A stretch of 51,773 bases of DNA from Verrucomicrobiaceae bacterium (GTDB lineage Bacteria; Verrucomicrobiota; Verrucomicrobiia; Verrucomicrobiales; Verrucomicrobiaceae), in contig JAIXYN010000078.1 of assembly GCA_027490195.1 (NCBI GenBank), forward strand, positions 1 to 51,773, written 5' to 3'. Within the stretch, counting starts at the first letter, position 1. The number at the start of each line of letters is the position of its first letter. Below the pieces are notes generated by a model. It ran no database searches. It was given only the letters and a program-made list of their open reading frames with translations, and had not been told where the DNA came from. Shown piece after piece: positions 25,875 through 33,472 of the stretch. The translations under genes were made by a program, and so were the position numbers.

Positions 25875-26171
25875 ATGGCCAGAGTCGTCTATTCAGATAT
25901 TGCCAAGGCTGATCTGCGTGAGATTTGGGACCATGTTTCTGACGACAGCCTGTTACAGGCTGATCGGCTCATCGAACGATTTCGATCAAAACTCGAGCAC
26001 CTTGCCAAATGGAACACCATTGGCCGCCCTCGACCAGAAATAGCGCTGAATTGCCGCAGCTATCCCTTCGGCAAATACTGTTTCTTTTTCCGACCTATCG
26101 ACAATGGCATTGAGGTCATTCGCGTGATTCACTCTGCCCGTGACCTCGATCAAATCGAATTCCCCGAATAA
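25875..26171 (+). CDS. ParE/RelE-superfamily toxin
   Basis: A 98-residue protein starting MARVVYSDIAKADLREIWDH. The start (V-x-Y-S-x-x-A-x-x-D-L-x-x-I-W-x-H) and end (NGIEVIRVIHSARDLDQI) are diagnostic of the ParE family. Conserved positions include the R-P pair in IGRPRPE and YCFFFRP in the last strands. ParE toxins inhibit DNA gyrase, while RelE relatives cut mRNA; ParE is favoured by the IRVIHSARD ending and the RHH antitoxin. Second gene of the operon; no terminator seen after it. Confidence 0.88.
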   Translation: MARVVYSDIAKADLREIWDHVSDDSLLQADRLIERFRSKLEHLAKWNTIGRPRPEIALNCRSYPFGKYCFFFRPIDNGIEVIRVIHSARDLDQIEFPE

Positions 26172-26245
26172 CACCCTGCGATATCAATTGGTGGATTTAA
26201 GCCCTCGCTTGTGAGAGAGCATCCCCCCACTCTTCCTCCACACCC

Positions 26246-26965
26246 ATGCTGCGCTTCACCCTTTTCGGCTTCCCAATCCAGATCCATGGGATGTTCTGGC
26301 TAAACACCGCACTCATGGGCGGAGGCATGAGCGCCAATACCCCCGAGCAGTTTCGCGGTTTGCTGGCCTGGGTGGTGGCGGTCCTGCTGTCCATCCTGAT
26401 TCACGAACTGGGGCATGCGCTGACCATGCGCAACTACGGGGACCGCCGCGTGGGCATCGTGCTTTATGCCTTCGGGGGCTTGGCGATTGGCAGCAAGCTT
26501 CGCACCCGGCAGGAGGACTTCCTCGTCAGTGCCGCAGGCCCGGGACTGCAGATTCTTGCCGGTCTGGCCGTCGGCTGGTCCATGACTCTCTGGCCACCCT
26601 CTTCGCTCTGGCTGCATCAGATGATGGATGCCTTCACCGTGGTAAGCATTTTCTGGGCGCTGCTCAATCTGGTGCCCGTGCTGCCGCTGGATGGCGGTCA
26701 CCTTTGCCAGGCCTACCTCGGACCGCGCAAGAAGCGGCAGGTGCTGACCATCAGCATCACGTGTGCGGTGGCCCTGGCGATCTTGTCGGTGACCAGCGAT
26801 CTCTGGGTGCGCCTGCAAAACAGCATCCTCAGCCTGCTGGACATTGACTCGGATATTCGCGTGGGCAGCGGCATTTTCACCCTGCTGATGTTCGGCATGC
26901 TGGCCTGGAACAATTGGAAGGAGTTGCAGAATGAGCCGCAAATTCCGTGGATGAATGCGCGTTGA
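26246..26965 (+). CDS. Site-2 protease-like M50 membrane metallopeptidase
   Basis: A 239-residue inner-membrane protein. The zinc motif HELGH lies at about residues 53-57 (SILIHELGHALTM) and the second conserved segment is NLVPVLPLDGGHL, whose Asp is the third zinc ligand. Helices flank both motifs. Short S2P-like proteins of this layout cleave membrane-embedded helices, but the substrate is not known here. It is followed by a secreted repeat protein (start 26994), 28 bases after its stop. Confidence 0.9.
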   Translation: MLRFTLFGFPIQIHGMFWLNTALMGGGMSANTPEQFRGLLAWVVAVLLSILIHELGHALTMRNYGDRRVGIVLYAFGGLAIGSKLRTRQEDFLVSAAGPGLQILAGLAVGWSMTLWPPSSLWLHQMMDAFTVVSIFWALLNLVPVLPLDGGHLCQAYLGPRKKRQVLTISITCAVALAILSVTSDLWVRLQNSILSLLDIDSDIRVGSGIFTLLMFGMLAWNNWKELQNEPQIPWMNAR

Positions 26966-26993
26966 GAGTGCATTGGACTGTTTTCGTCCCCTG

Positions 26994-28100
26994 ATGCGCC
27001 TCCTCCGACCACTTCTCATCCTTTCTGCGGCCACCACTCTTGCCGCAGCTCAGTCTCCCAAGCCGGAACTGATCTCCCCGCAGGTCAAAGCCTCGGTGGA
27101 CAAAGCCGTTGCTTGGCTGATCCGGCAGCAGAAATCGGCCGGCTTTATCGTGGATGAAAAAACGGACGCCAAGCCGAAGCGCGGCGATCTGCCCTCCCAC
27201 AGTGCGGCCATGACATCGCTCGCCCTCATGGGCCTGGCCTCCGTGGGGCATATGCCTGATGACCCGACGCCGGAAGGCATCGCCTGCGGCAAGGCCCTGC
27301 GATTTGTCGTGGAAGGCGTGGAGCCCGATGAAAACGGTTACCTCGGGCGCAGCGACCGCTCACGCATGTACGGCCATGGCATCATCTCTCTCATGATGGC
27401 CGAAATGATCGGCCATGCGCCTGATGAAGCCACGGACAAACGTCTGCACAAACAACTGGAGGGCGCGGTCAAGCTGATCATTCGCTCCCAGCAGGTGCCC
27501 AAGAGCGAGGCCAACCGCGGCGGCTGGCGCTATGAGCCAAGCTCCAGCGACAGCGACATCTCCGTGAGCGTCTGGCAGGTCATGGCGCTGCGTGCGGCCA
27601 AAGACGCTGGTTTTGAGGTGCCCAAAGGTGCCATCGACAACGCCGTGGCCTACATCAAACGCAGCTATCGTGTGGAGCGCGACTCCAACGGCAATCCCAA
27701 GAGCGATGCCGCCGCCTTCAGCTACGAGCCCTACGGCGGCCGCCAGACCTTCTCCACCACTGCAGCCGGACTTCTCTCCCTCCAGGTCTGCGGCCAGTAT
27801 GAGACCGCCGAAGTTCTCGGCTCTGCCAACTGGCTGCTCAAATCCCCGCCCGAAATCAATGAGCCCTGGTACTTCTACGGCTGCTACTACTACGCCCAGG
27901 GCATGTACCAGCGCGGAGGCGACTTTGCCGCCACCGCCCGCCAAAAGACCGAGCAAACCCTCATCGCCGCCCAAGGTCAGGACGGCAGTTGGTATCCGCG
28001 CAATGGCAACGAGAAGAGCGCCGGAGCCGTGTATGCAACGTCGCTGGCGTTACTTAGCCTGAGCGTGCATCATCACTTTTTGCCGATTTATCAGAAGTAG
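26994..28100 (+). CDS. Secreted squalene-cyclase/prenyltransferase-fold (alpha/alpha-barrel) repeat protein
   Basis: A 368-residue exported protein from the ATG at 26994 (signal peptide MRLLRPLLILSAATTLAAAQ). An earlier in-frame ATG at 26955 would overlap the M50 gene's stop and spoil the signal. Repeats of the terpene-cyclase/prenyltransferase type are visible: AVAWLIRQQKSAGF, GGWRYEPSSSDSDISVSVWQVMALRAAKDAGF, GLLSLQVCGQYET, GQDGSWYPRNGNEKSAGAVYATSLALLSL. The catalytic DxDD of squalene-hopene cyclases is not seen, so this is more likely a secreted repeat protein with that fold, common in Planctomycetes/Verrucomicrobia. Function unknown. Confidence 0.85.
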   Translation: MRLLRPLLILSAATTLAAAQSPKPELISPQVKASVDKAVAWLIRQQKSAGFIVDEKTDAKPKRGDLPSHSAAMTSLALMGLASVGHMPDDPTPEGIACGKALRFVVEGVEPDENGYLGRSDRSRMYGHGIISLMMAEMIGHAPDEATDKRLHKQLEGAVKLIIRSQQVPKSEANRGGWRYEPSSSDSDISVSVWQVMALRAAKDAGFEVPKGAIDNAVAYIKRSYRVERDSNGNPKSDAAAFSYEPYGGRQTFSTTAAGLLSLQVCGQYETAEVLGSANWLLKSPPEINEPWYFYGCYYYAQGMYQRGGDFAATARQKTEQTLIAAQGQDGSWYPRNGNEKSAGAVYATSLALLSLSVHHHFLPIYQK

Positions 28101-28842
28101 GGGGCTAGTGGTCAAGGCGAGCCACGCTGGCTAAAACGTCCTCGTCCTCCCACTCGATAAAATGGCTCCGCCAGGGGAAGAAGTGGCAGGGAGTTGCATC
28201 ACGTGGAAGTCATCAGGCCAGACAGGGGGAGGGAGCAGTTTTGGCAGTGCTTTTTGAGAGGGTGACAATCTTTTTGCAAAGAAGCAGAGCGTGCTGAGGC
28301 GACCCTCAAAACCAGCAAAACCAACGAAACCAGGGGGGGGAGGGTTCCTTTTCAAAGGTGGAGCGTTTTTCTATCGGCTCGCGAAGCAGCCCCCCCAGTG
28401 GCGGTCCAGAGCAGCGCGTGCCGCAGGACTGGTCAGGAACCGCTGTGCGGGTCCGTAATTTCGGGTCTGTGCTGCCCGCAGGCGCTCAAAAAGGTCCGCG
28501 TCCTTGGGGCCTTCGACAGCAGAAATCGGAGTCGTTTGGAAAGAGAGTATGCAATGTGGAAGCAGCCAGCGTTCGGGCGAAAGATTCCAGAGACGCGTAG
28601 CGCATCCCTGCCATCCAGAGTTTCTCAAGCAGCCATGCTGCTGCGAAGACAGTATGCCCGCCTCACAGGGAAACACCCTGCTTCTATTTGCTACTAGAAG
28701 ACCCGTCCGAACTTACCCTTCGCAGCCGGGGTACAATTAATATCTTCAACTTTGTGGGAAAAGCTCAGCCCGGAGGTCCGCGCTACCGGCTCTCTTTGTG
28801 CTGGATCAGAAGTTGTCGGCAGGCTATGAAAATGCCCCCTCC
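28101..28842. other. Gene-poor stretch of about 740 bases
   Basis: No convincing gene is seen. Several frames of 70-100 codons are open on both strands, the best on the minus strand at 28371-28676 (ending AARAALDRHWGGCFASR), but they lack a plausible start, Shine-Dalgarno sequence or recognisable domain. A G/C homopolymer run (about 28331-28338) and patchy composition suggest decayed or dispersed repetitive DNA. No terminator or RNA gene could be assigned. Confidence 0.4.
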
Positions 28843-29880
28843 CTACTTCAGCTTCGCCGCAATCTCCCGGAACGCCTTCGAAGACGCCGACTTCTCCGCA
28901 TCCTCCAGCGCAATGGGGTGGCCCTCGTCGCCGCATTCGCGCACGTGCATCTCGATGGGGATCTGCCCCAGCAGCGGCACACCCAGGCGCTTGGCCTCAT
29001 GCTCTCCGCCGCCTTTGCCAAAGATGTGATACACCACCCCGTCGCTCGGGCACAGGAAGTAGCTCATGTTTTCGATGATGCCCAAGATCGGCACATTCAC
29101 CTTCTGAAACATGCCCACCGCCTTGCGTGCATCGATGAGCGCCACCTCCTGCGGCGTCGTCACGATCACCGCACCGTCCAGCGACACGGTCTGCACGATG
29201 GTGAGCTGGATGTCCCCCGTGCCCGGTGGCAGATCCAGCACCAGCACATCCAGATTGTCCCACGCCACCTGCCGCAGAAACTGCTGCGTGTAGCGTGTGG
29301 CGATCGGTCCGCGAACAATCACCGGCGAACCATCATCCAGCAAAAAGCCCATCGAGATCAGTTGCACGCCAAACTTCTCAATCGGCACGATCTGCTGCTC
29401 GTCATTCTGATACGGCCTCTCGTCCGTGCCAAACATGTGCGGGATGCTCGGCCCGTACAAATCACAGTCACACAGGCCTACACGCAGACCGCTCTGGCTC
29501 ATGGCGATGGCCAGATTCGAAGCCACGGTGCTCTTGCCCACGCCACCTTTGCCGGAGGCCACAGCGATCACTTTCTTCACCCCCGGAATGCTCGATTTGC
29601 CCAGCTTTTCAGACGCCGTCACGCCCGCTCCCGGCGGGTCCTTGATATCAAAATTCAGCTTCACCTCACCGATACCCGCCACCTTGTTCAGCACATCCAT
29701 TGCCTGCTCATGAATGAGGCGCGGGATGTTCGGATCACGCGTCGCCACCGAGATGTCGATGGTCACATTCTTGCCTTCAATCTGAATGCCCTTCACTAGG
29801 CCAAACGAGATGATGTCGCGGCTGAAACCAGGATAGCGGACGTTGCCAAGGGCGGTGCGGATGTCTTGTTCGGTGGGCAT
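28843..29880 (-). CDS. mrp: Mrp/ApbC-family P-loop NTPase (iron-sulfur carrier)
   Basis: A 345-residue cytoplasmic ATPase from the ATG at 29880. The N-terminal FSCA/DUF59 domain covers about residues 1-82. The deviant Walker A is SGKGGVGKSTVASN (about 109-122), followed by VGLCDCDLYGPSIPHM and the Walker B-like VLVLDLPPGTGD. Mrp/NBP35 proteins carry and transfer iron-sulfur clusters as dimers bridged by a C-terminal CxxC. Here the region reads NMSYFLCPSDGVVYHIFG: the second Cys is replaced by Asp. Cluster binding may therefore differ. Monocistronic, with long gene-poor DNA on both sides. Confidence 0.92.
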   Translation of the reverse strand: MPTEQDIRTALGNVRYPGFSRDIISFGLVKGIQIEGKNVTIDISVATRDPNIPRLIHEQAMDVLNKVAGIGEVKLNFDIKDPPGAGVTASEKLGKSSIPGVKKVIAVASGKGGVGKSTVASNLAIAMSQSGLRVGLCDCDLYGPSIPHMFGTDERPYQNDEQQIVPIEKFGVQLISMGFLLDDGSPVIVRGPIATRYTQQFLRQVAWDNLDVLVLDLPPGTGDIQLTIVQTVSLDGAVIVTTPQEVALIDARKAVGMFQKVNVPILGIIENMSYFLCPSDGVVYHIFGKGGGEHEAKRLGVPLLGQIPIEMHVRECGDEGHPIALEDAEKSASSKAFREIAAKLK

Positions 29881-30089
29881 GGGAGTTGGGATACGTCTCA
29901 ACTAGCGCGAGAAGTTAAAAGTGAAACGATTTTTATCCTCCTCTTGCTCTTACCCCTGCTCTTACGCCCCATTTGTCCTGGGTCGCCGAGCTTCCTCCTC
30001 CTCGAACTCGTCCTCGATCCTACCACCCCGCAAAGCCCCCAGTACCGAGTCCACGACGAGCCTCCGCGTCCAGTCTTCTTCGTAGTGTC

Positions 30090-30209
30090 ATGAAGATCGC
30101 CGCGCAGGTGACGGTGAGCGTTCGGCGTGTGCAAGTGAGGCTGTGCAGCGCGTGTCCGCTGCGGGATGTGTTCGCCCACTCGCACGGCAGATTACGAGCG
30201 TTGAGTTGA
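30090..30209 (+). pseudogene. C-terminal remnant of a DDE transposase (IS1380/IS4-like)
   Basis: The plus-strand frame from 30090 reads MKIAAQVTVSVRRV, then RLCSACPLRDVFAHS, and stops at 30209. The pattern of a basic strand pair (VxxSxRRVxVRL) followed by a CP/YP-x-x-x-x-F helix is the usual C-terminal end of IS1380/IS4-type transposases. The upstream part of the gene is missing: the frame before it is Pro/Arg-rich and not transposase-like. Called from motif resemblance only. Confidence 0.4.
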
Positions 30210-30448
30210 GAGGAGCGCGCGAGTGAATGGATGGATGGATGAACAACGCAAGGAAAGCCCATGCCCTCGGGCACAGCTCAGGGAGCAATAGGGGCTTCTA
30301 CAGGTCTGAATCGAGCCGAAAAATCCATCACGAGCGCATTCTCAAATGGCCAGACCCGATCATAGGGATGACCTCGCTTGAGTCCCTCCTCAAAAAGACG
30401 CCTTTTTACATGGAGTGTGAGAAATGCGGGCCGGGCCCCCTGATTTTT

Positions 30449-30516
30449 ACCGCAGAGTTGGGAACGCCGCAGAGATGGGTTCTGGAAAATCCCTGCGGCG
30501 TTCCAGCCTCTGCGGT
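30449..30516. repeat. Nested inverted repeat (REP-like)
   Basis: ACCGCAGAG (30449-30457) pairs with CTCTGCGGT (30508-30516), and inside it GGAACGCCGCAG (30461-30472) pairs perfectly with CTGCGGCGTTCC (30493-30504). The result is one long stem of two blocks with a 20-base loop. It lies in noncoding DNA 3' of the redox cluster. No T-run follows; it is more likely a dispersed palindromic element than a standard terminator. Confidence 0.65.
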
Positions 30517-30823
30517 GTGCCCATCTTTTCAGTTCCTCCCCAATCGATGTCACCCTGCCTAGCTCCCTGCTGCTCGCTCACCCAGGCCCTCGCCGCCTAC
30601 CTGCCCCGCCTCTCCGCCGCACGAGCCACTACCTCCAGGCCTCCGCGCTCCTCCTCATCCCCGTGCTCATACTCTGCACCTTCATCGCCCCAGCAGGGCG
30701 CATTTCTTACAGCCTCCGGCTGCCTATCTTCGCAGCGCAACGGTTCTTGTCATTCGGCCAGCGCTGGCCAACCCCACCCAGGTCAATGAGCAGGAGCATA
30801 CCGCGTGCGTACCGGCGCCCCCA

Positions 30824-32518
30824 CTATGGCACCGCAACCGTTTGCCAAGACTGGTTGTCATCATTCGGACGGCCTTTGTTCTGGATGACTTTACCGTCCT
30901 CGCCCACATCCAGCAGCAAACCGCTTGATTGAGATTTGAGCCGCCGGTGTTTTGGCCGCCCCACCCAGGTCCAGGAAGAGTTGAGGTCTGCGGTGGCATT
31001 GTAAATGATGATCGCGCCCCCCGGTTCTTTGGAGTTGGAAGTCACATTGAGCACACACTCACTCTGGACGTTGAACACCTGCATGCCGCCACCCTTCTGA
31101 ACAAAGCGCCACTGCTGACTGGGGCTGCCGTCATCATCGGCCACCACCACCCGCGCTCCGGAATCCGCGCTGCCGCCTTCGACAGCCAGCACCTTGCCGG
31201 TCTGCACTTGAACGATTTTGTATCTCTTCTCCTGGGGGATCGGGAGTCCCGAAAGCTTTTCCAAAGCCAGCAAGGGCACGGAATAGTCTTTCAGCACAGG
31301 CTTGACCAGCCCATGCCATTTGCGGATAGGATTCATGCGCTTGTCTTTGGCCAGCACCTCAATCCATGCACGCCAGGCGGGATAGTACAAGGGGTGCTGC
31401 TCCGTGATTTCCTTGAGCAGGCTGAGCTTCTCCTGGCCGGAGGTGCCCGCCGCCAGCCAGCAGAGCCTCTCCGCCTTGCGGAAGGCCGCTTCATCGACAC
31501 GCGCGTCCGTGTGCAGCTTCAGGAACAAGGCATGCGGCCCCCAGGGGATCAGGATTCCCGGATGCTCATACGACTGCTCCCAGCCCGAAATGTCATTACC
31601 GATCAGCCATTGGCCACCGGGCGCCAACTGCAGATAAGCGCAGTGCCCAGGCTGACCTGAAGGCATGGAAGGGGCACCGTTTGCCTGGGCCACCCCAACG
31701 GCAAAGCGTGCCACCGTGCCGCAGACACCGCCGAACTGACGCATGCTTTGCAGGGTGTAGGGATGCCCTTCATAAAACTGTAGCGAGTCGGTGAAGAGAC
31801 TGACTCCGTTGTTCGGGTTCACATCTTGATAAGTGATCAAATCCGAAGAATCGAACACCTTCTTCCAGGTGCGGTAGGGCTGCACGTCCTTGTCTGCGCG
31901 TGCCCACTGCAGCTCGTCCGGCTTGGCCCAGGTACCCGCCACAAAGACCATCTGCCAGGCAGGCAATGAATTGAAACAGGCGAACAGCTTCTTCTCAGCA
32001 TGCGCCGTTTTGAAATCATGGTACATCGCCAGCGGATCGAGCGGCGTCTTGCTGTCTCCCCACCAGATCACGTCCTTGGCGTAAGCGGCGGCGGTCCCCA
32101 CAGCAAATCTCCGCCACAGGCCCTGCTGCCGGCAGGCGGGGTCATCCGTCCAAATCTGGTGCAGCACCGCAATGGCCCGCGTGGCGGCATCCGGAGTGTC
32201 TGGCAAGGCTGTGAGCAGATCCTCCAGCAACACCGTGTCTCTGAGCAAGGCAGCGCGGAATCTGCCCGGCTGCCCTCCTTCCAGTGGCACCTCTGCCAGC
32301 GGCTTCCCCAGCAATGACTCCAACCGCCACCCCGCGAGAGCGCGGAGCACCTCCGGATCTTCGGCACGCACCTTTTCAGCAGTAATCGCAGGCGGCAAGC
32401 TGGTGCCAGCAGACGTCTGCGCCAAGGCCTGCAGAGAGACCGAGGCGATGAGGCACATCAGCCAGGCCGCAAGCCGGCAACGCAAGGGCAAGGTGGAAGT
32501 CAATTCAGGAGTACGCAT
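30824..32518 (-). CDS. Secreted transglutaminase-like protein with C-terminal ricin-type lectin domain
   Basis: A 564-residue exported protein; the signal peptide (AAWLMCLIASVSLQALAQ) follows a basic start. The middle has a transglutaminase/cysteine-protease-like core with the Cys in RQFGGVCGTVARFAVGVAQA and the His in PSGQPGHCAYLQLAPGG; a third catalytic residue may be the Asn or Asp in LIGNDISGW. Residues about 435-564 form a ricin B-type beta-trefoil with three QxW-like turns (SQQWRF, SSWTW, QSWQT), which bind sugars. The combination suggests a surface enzyme guided to polysaccharide or glycoprotein. It is the last gene of the minus-strand cluster starting at 37855 or beyond, 24 bases after the DUF4159 gene. 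Confidence 0.8.
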   Translation of the reverse strand: MRTPELTSTLPLRCRLAAWLMCLIASVSLQALAQTSAGTSLPPAITAEKVRAEDPEVLRALAGWRLESLLGKPLAEVPLEGGQPGRFRAALLRDTVLLEDLLTALPDTPDAATRAIAVLHQIWTDDPACRQQGLWRRFAVGTAAAYAKDVIWWGDSKTPLDPLAMYHDFKTAHAEKKLFACFNSLPAWQMVFVAGTWAKPDELQWARADKDVQPYRTWKKVFDSSDLITYQDVNPNNGVSLFTDSLQFYEGHPYTLQSMRQFGGVCGTVARFAVGVAQANGAPSMPSGQPGHCAYLQLAPGGQWLIGNDISGWEQSYEHPGILIPWGPHALFLKLHTDARVDEAAFRKAERLCWLAAGTSGQEKLSLLKEITEQHPLYYPAWRAWIEVLAKDKRMNPIRKWHGLVKPVLKDYSVPLLALEKLSGLPIPQEKRYKIVQVQTGKVLAVEGGSADSGARVVVADDDGSPSQQWRFVQKGGGMQVFNVQSECVLNVTSNSKEPGGAIIIYNATADLNSSWTWVGRPKHRRLKSQSSGLLLDVGEDGKVIQNKGRPNDDNQSWQTVAVP

Positions 32519-32542
32519 GATGAATGGAGTGAATGTCTCGTT

Positions 32543-33418
32543 CTAATGAGTCAGTGCATAAAACACAATGTTGATCCCCAGCGGATACGCATGCTTCTCC
32601 GACACATGGCTGAAATACCACGGATCACTCTGCTCCTGCTCCCACCCGTCGCCAAGATCATTGTTCAAGCAAATCAGCATGACCATGCGGCCACGATCAT
32701 CAAACACCGCACGAAAGCGCGGTGTGGCAGAGTCCTTGCGGATTTCGTTGTACATCTTGGTGCGACCAAGCTTTCGCATCTCCGCCCAGTACACATTGCT
32801 GTGCACCTGCGGCGGTGAAGGCAGATCATACACACAGTGAAAGATGGGATGCTCCGGCTTCAATTCCTCAAAGCCGCGATCCGGCCAGATTTTCTTAAAC
32901 ACAGGCTCAAACCCCTTCCACTCATCCCCGCCCCAGAAATCATCGATCATGATGAAGCCTCCATTCAGCATGTACTCGCGCAGCACCCGAGCCTGCTCAT
33001 TGCTGATGTTCATGTGACCCGGCTCGGAGACATAGAGGAAGGGATGATGACGTAGCTGCTCGGCATCAATGTCGAGAATGACCGGATACGGATTCACCTG
33101 CACCGACGTGAGCTGATGAAGTCGGAAGGAGAAATTCAGATCAGCCTCCGGATAATCCGCCGTCCAGCGCCCGCCCCGGCGAAAGGGATAGCACAAACGC
33201 GCAAAGGTAAAGACATCCTCCGGCAGCTCGTCAGACACCTTCCACACCGGCGCATTGTGCCCGTAGTGCCGCCAGCCTTTGAACTGACGCGCATCCTTCG
33301 GAAACTGCACCACCCTGCCCCGGTAGGTGGCGTGGCGAACCTCCGGCACTCCCTGAGAAAGCGAACTCCGCAGAGCCAGGAGCCCAAGGCACGGCAGTAG
33401 CCATTTCCAAAAATTCAT
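32543..33418 (-). CDS. DUF4159 domain protein, exported
   Basis: A 291-residue protein with an N-terminal signal or anchor (MNFWKWLLPCLGLLALRSSLSQG). The DUF4159 features are clear: ADLNFSFRLHQLTSVQVNP, FLYVSEPGHMNISNEQARVLREYMLNGGFIMIDDFWG, and HPIFHCVYDLP, which resemble a glutamine-amidotransferase-like Rossmann fold used by trehalose-utilisation-type proteins. No catalytic Cys is evident. In Planctomycetes/Verrucomicrobia such genes accompany MoxR/DUF58 or secreted redox genes. Here it lies between the sorbosone-DH-like and the transglutaminase-ricin genes. Confidence 0.85.
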   Translation of the reverse strand: MNFWKWLLPCLGLLALRSSLSQGVPEVRHATYRGRVVQFPKDARQFKGWRHYGHNAPVWKVSDELPEDVFTFARLCYPFRRGGRWTADYPEADLNFSFRLHQLTSVQVNPYPVILDIDAEQLRHHPFLYVSEPGHMNISNEQARVLREYMLNGGFIMIDDFWGGDEWKGFEPVFKKIWPDRGFEELKPEHPIFHCVYDLPSPPQVHSNVYWAEMRKLGRTKMYNEIRKDSATPRFRAVFDDRGRMVMLICLNNDLGDGWEQEQSDPWYFSHVSEKHAYPLGINIVFYALTH

Positions 33419-33472
33419 ACCCCTCTTTTACCCGAGGCGACTAATCAAAAGCCAGACCTTTTTTTACCGGGC

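Larger units (their letters stand above)
29881..30823. other. Gene-poor stretch of about 940 bases with mobile-element debris
   Basis: Contains no intact gene. It holds a probable transposase C-terminal remnant (30090-30209), a short run of ATGG units (about 30229-30241) and a nested inverted repeat (30449-30516). Composition is uneven, with a pyrimidine-rich segment at 29930-30020. It separates mrp from the minus-strand redox cluster, whose last gene ends at 30824. Confidence 0.45.

Noticed and set aside
28371..28676. Minus-strand 101-codon frame in the gene-poor stretch
   Set aside because: No credible start or domain; kept only as part of the unexplained stretch.
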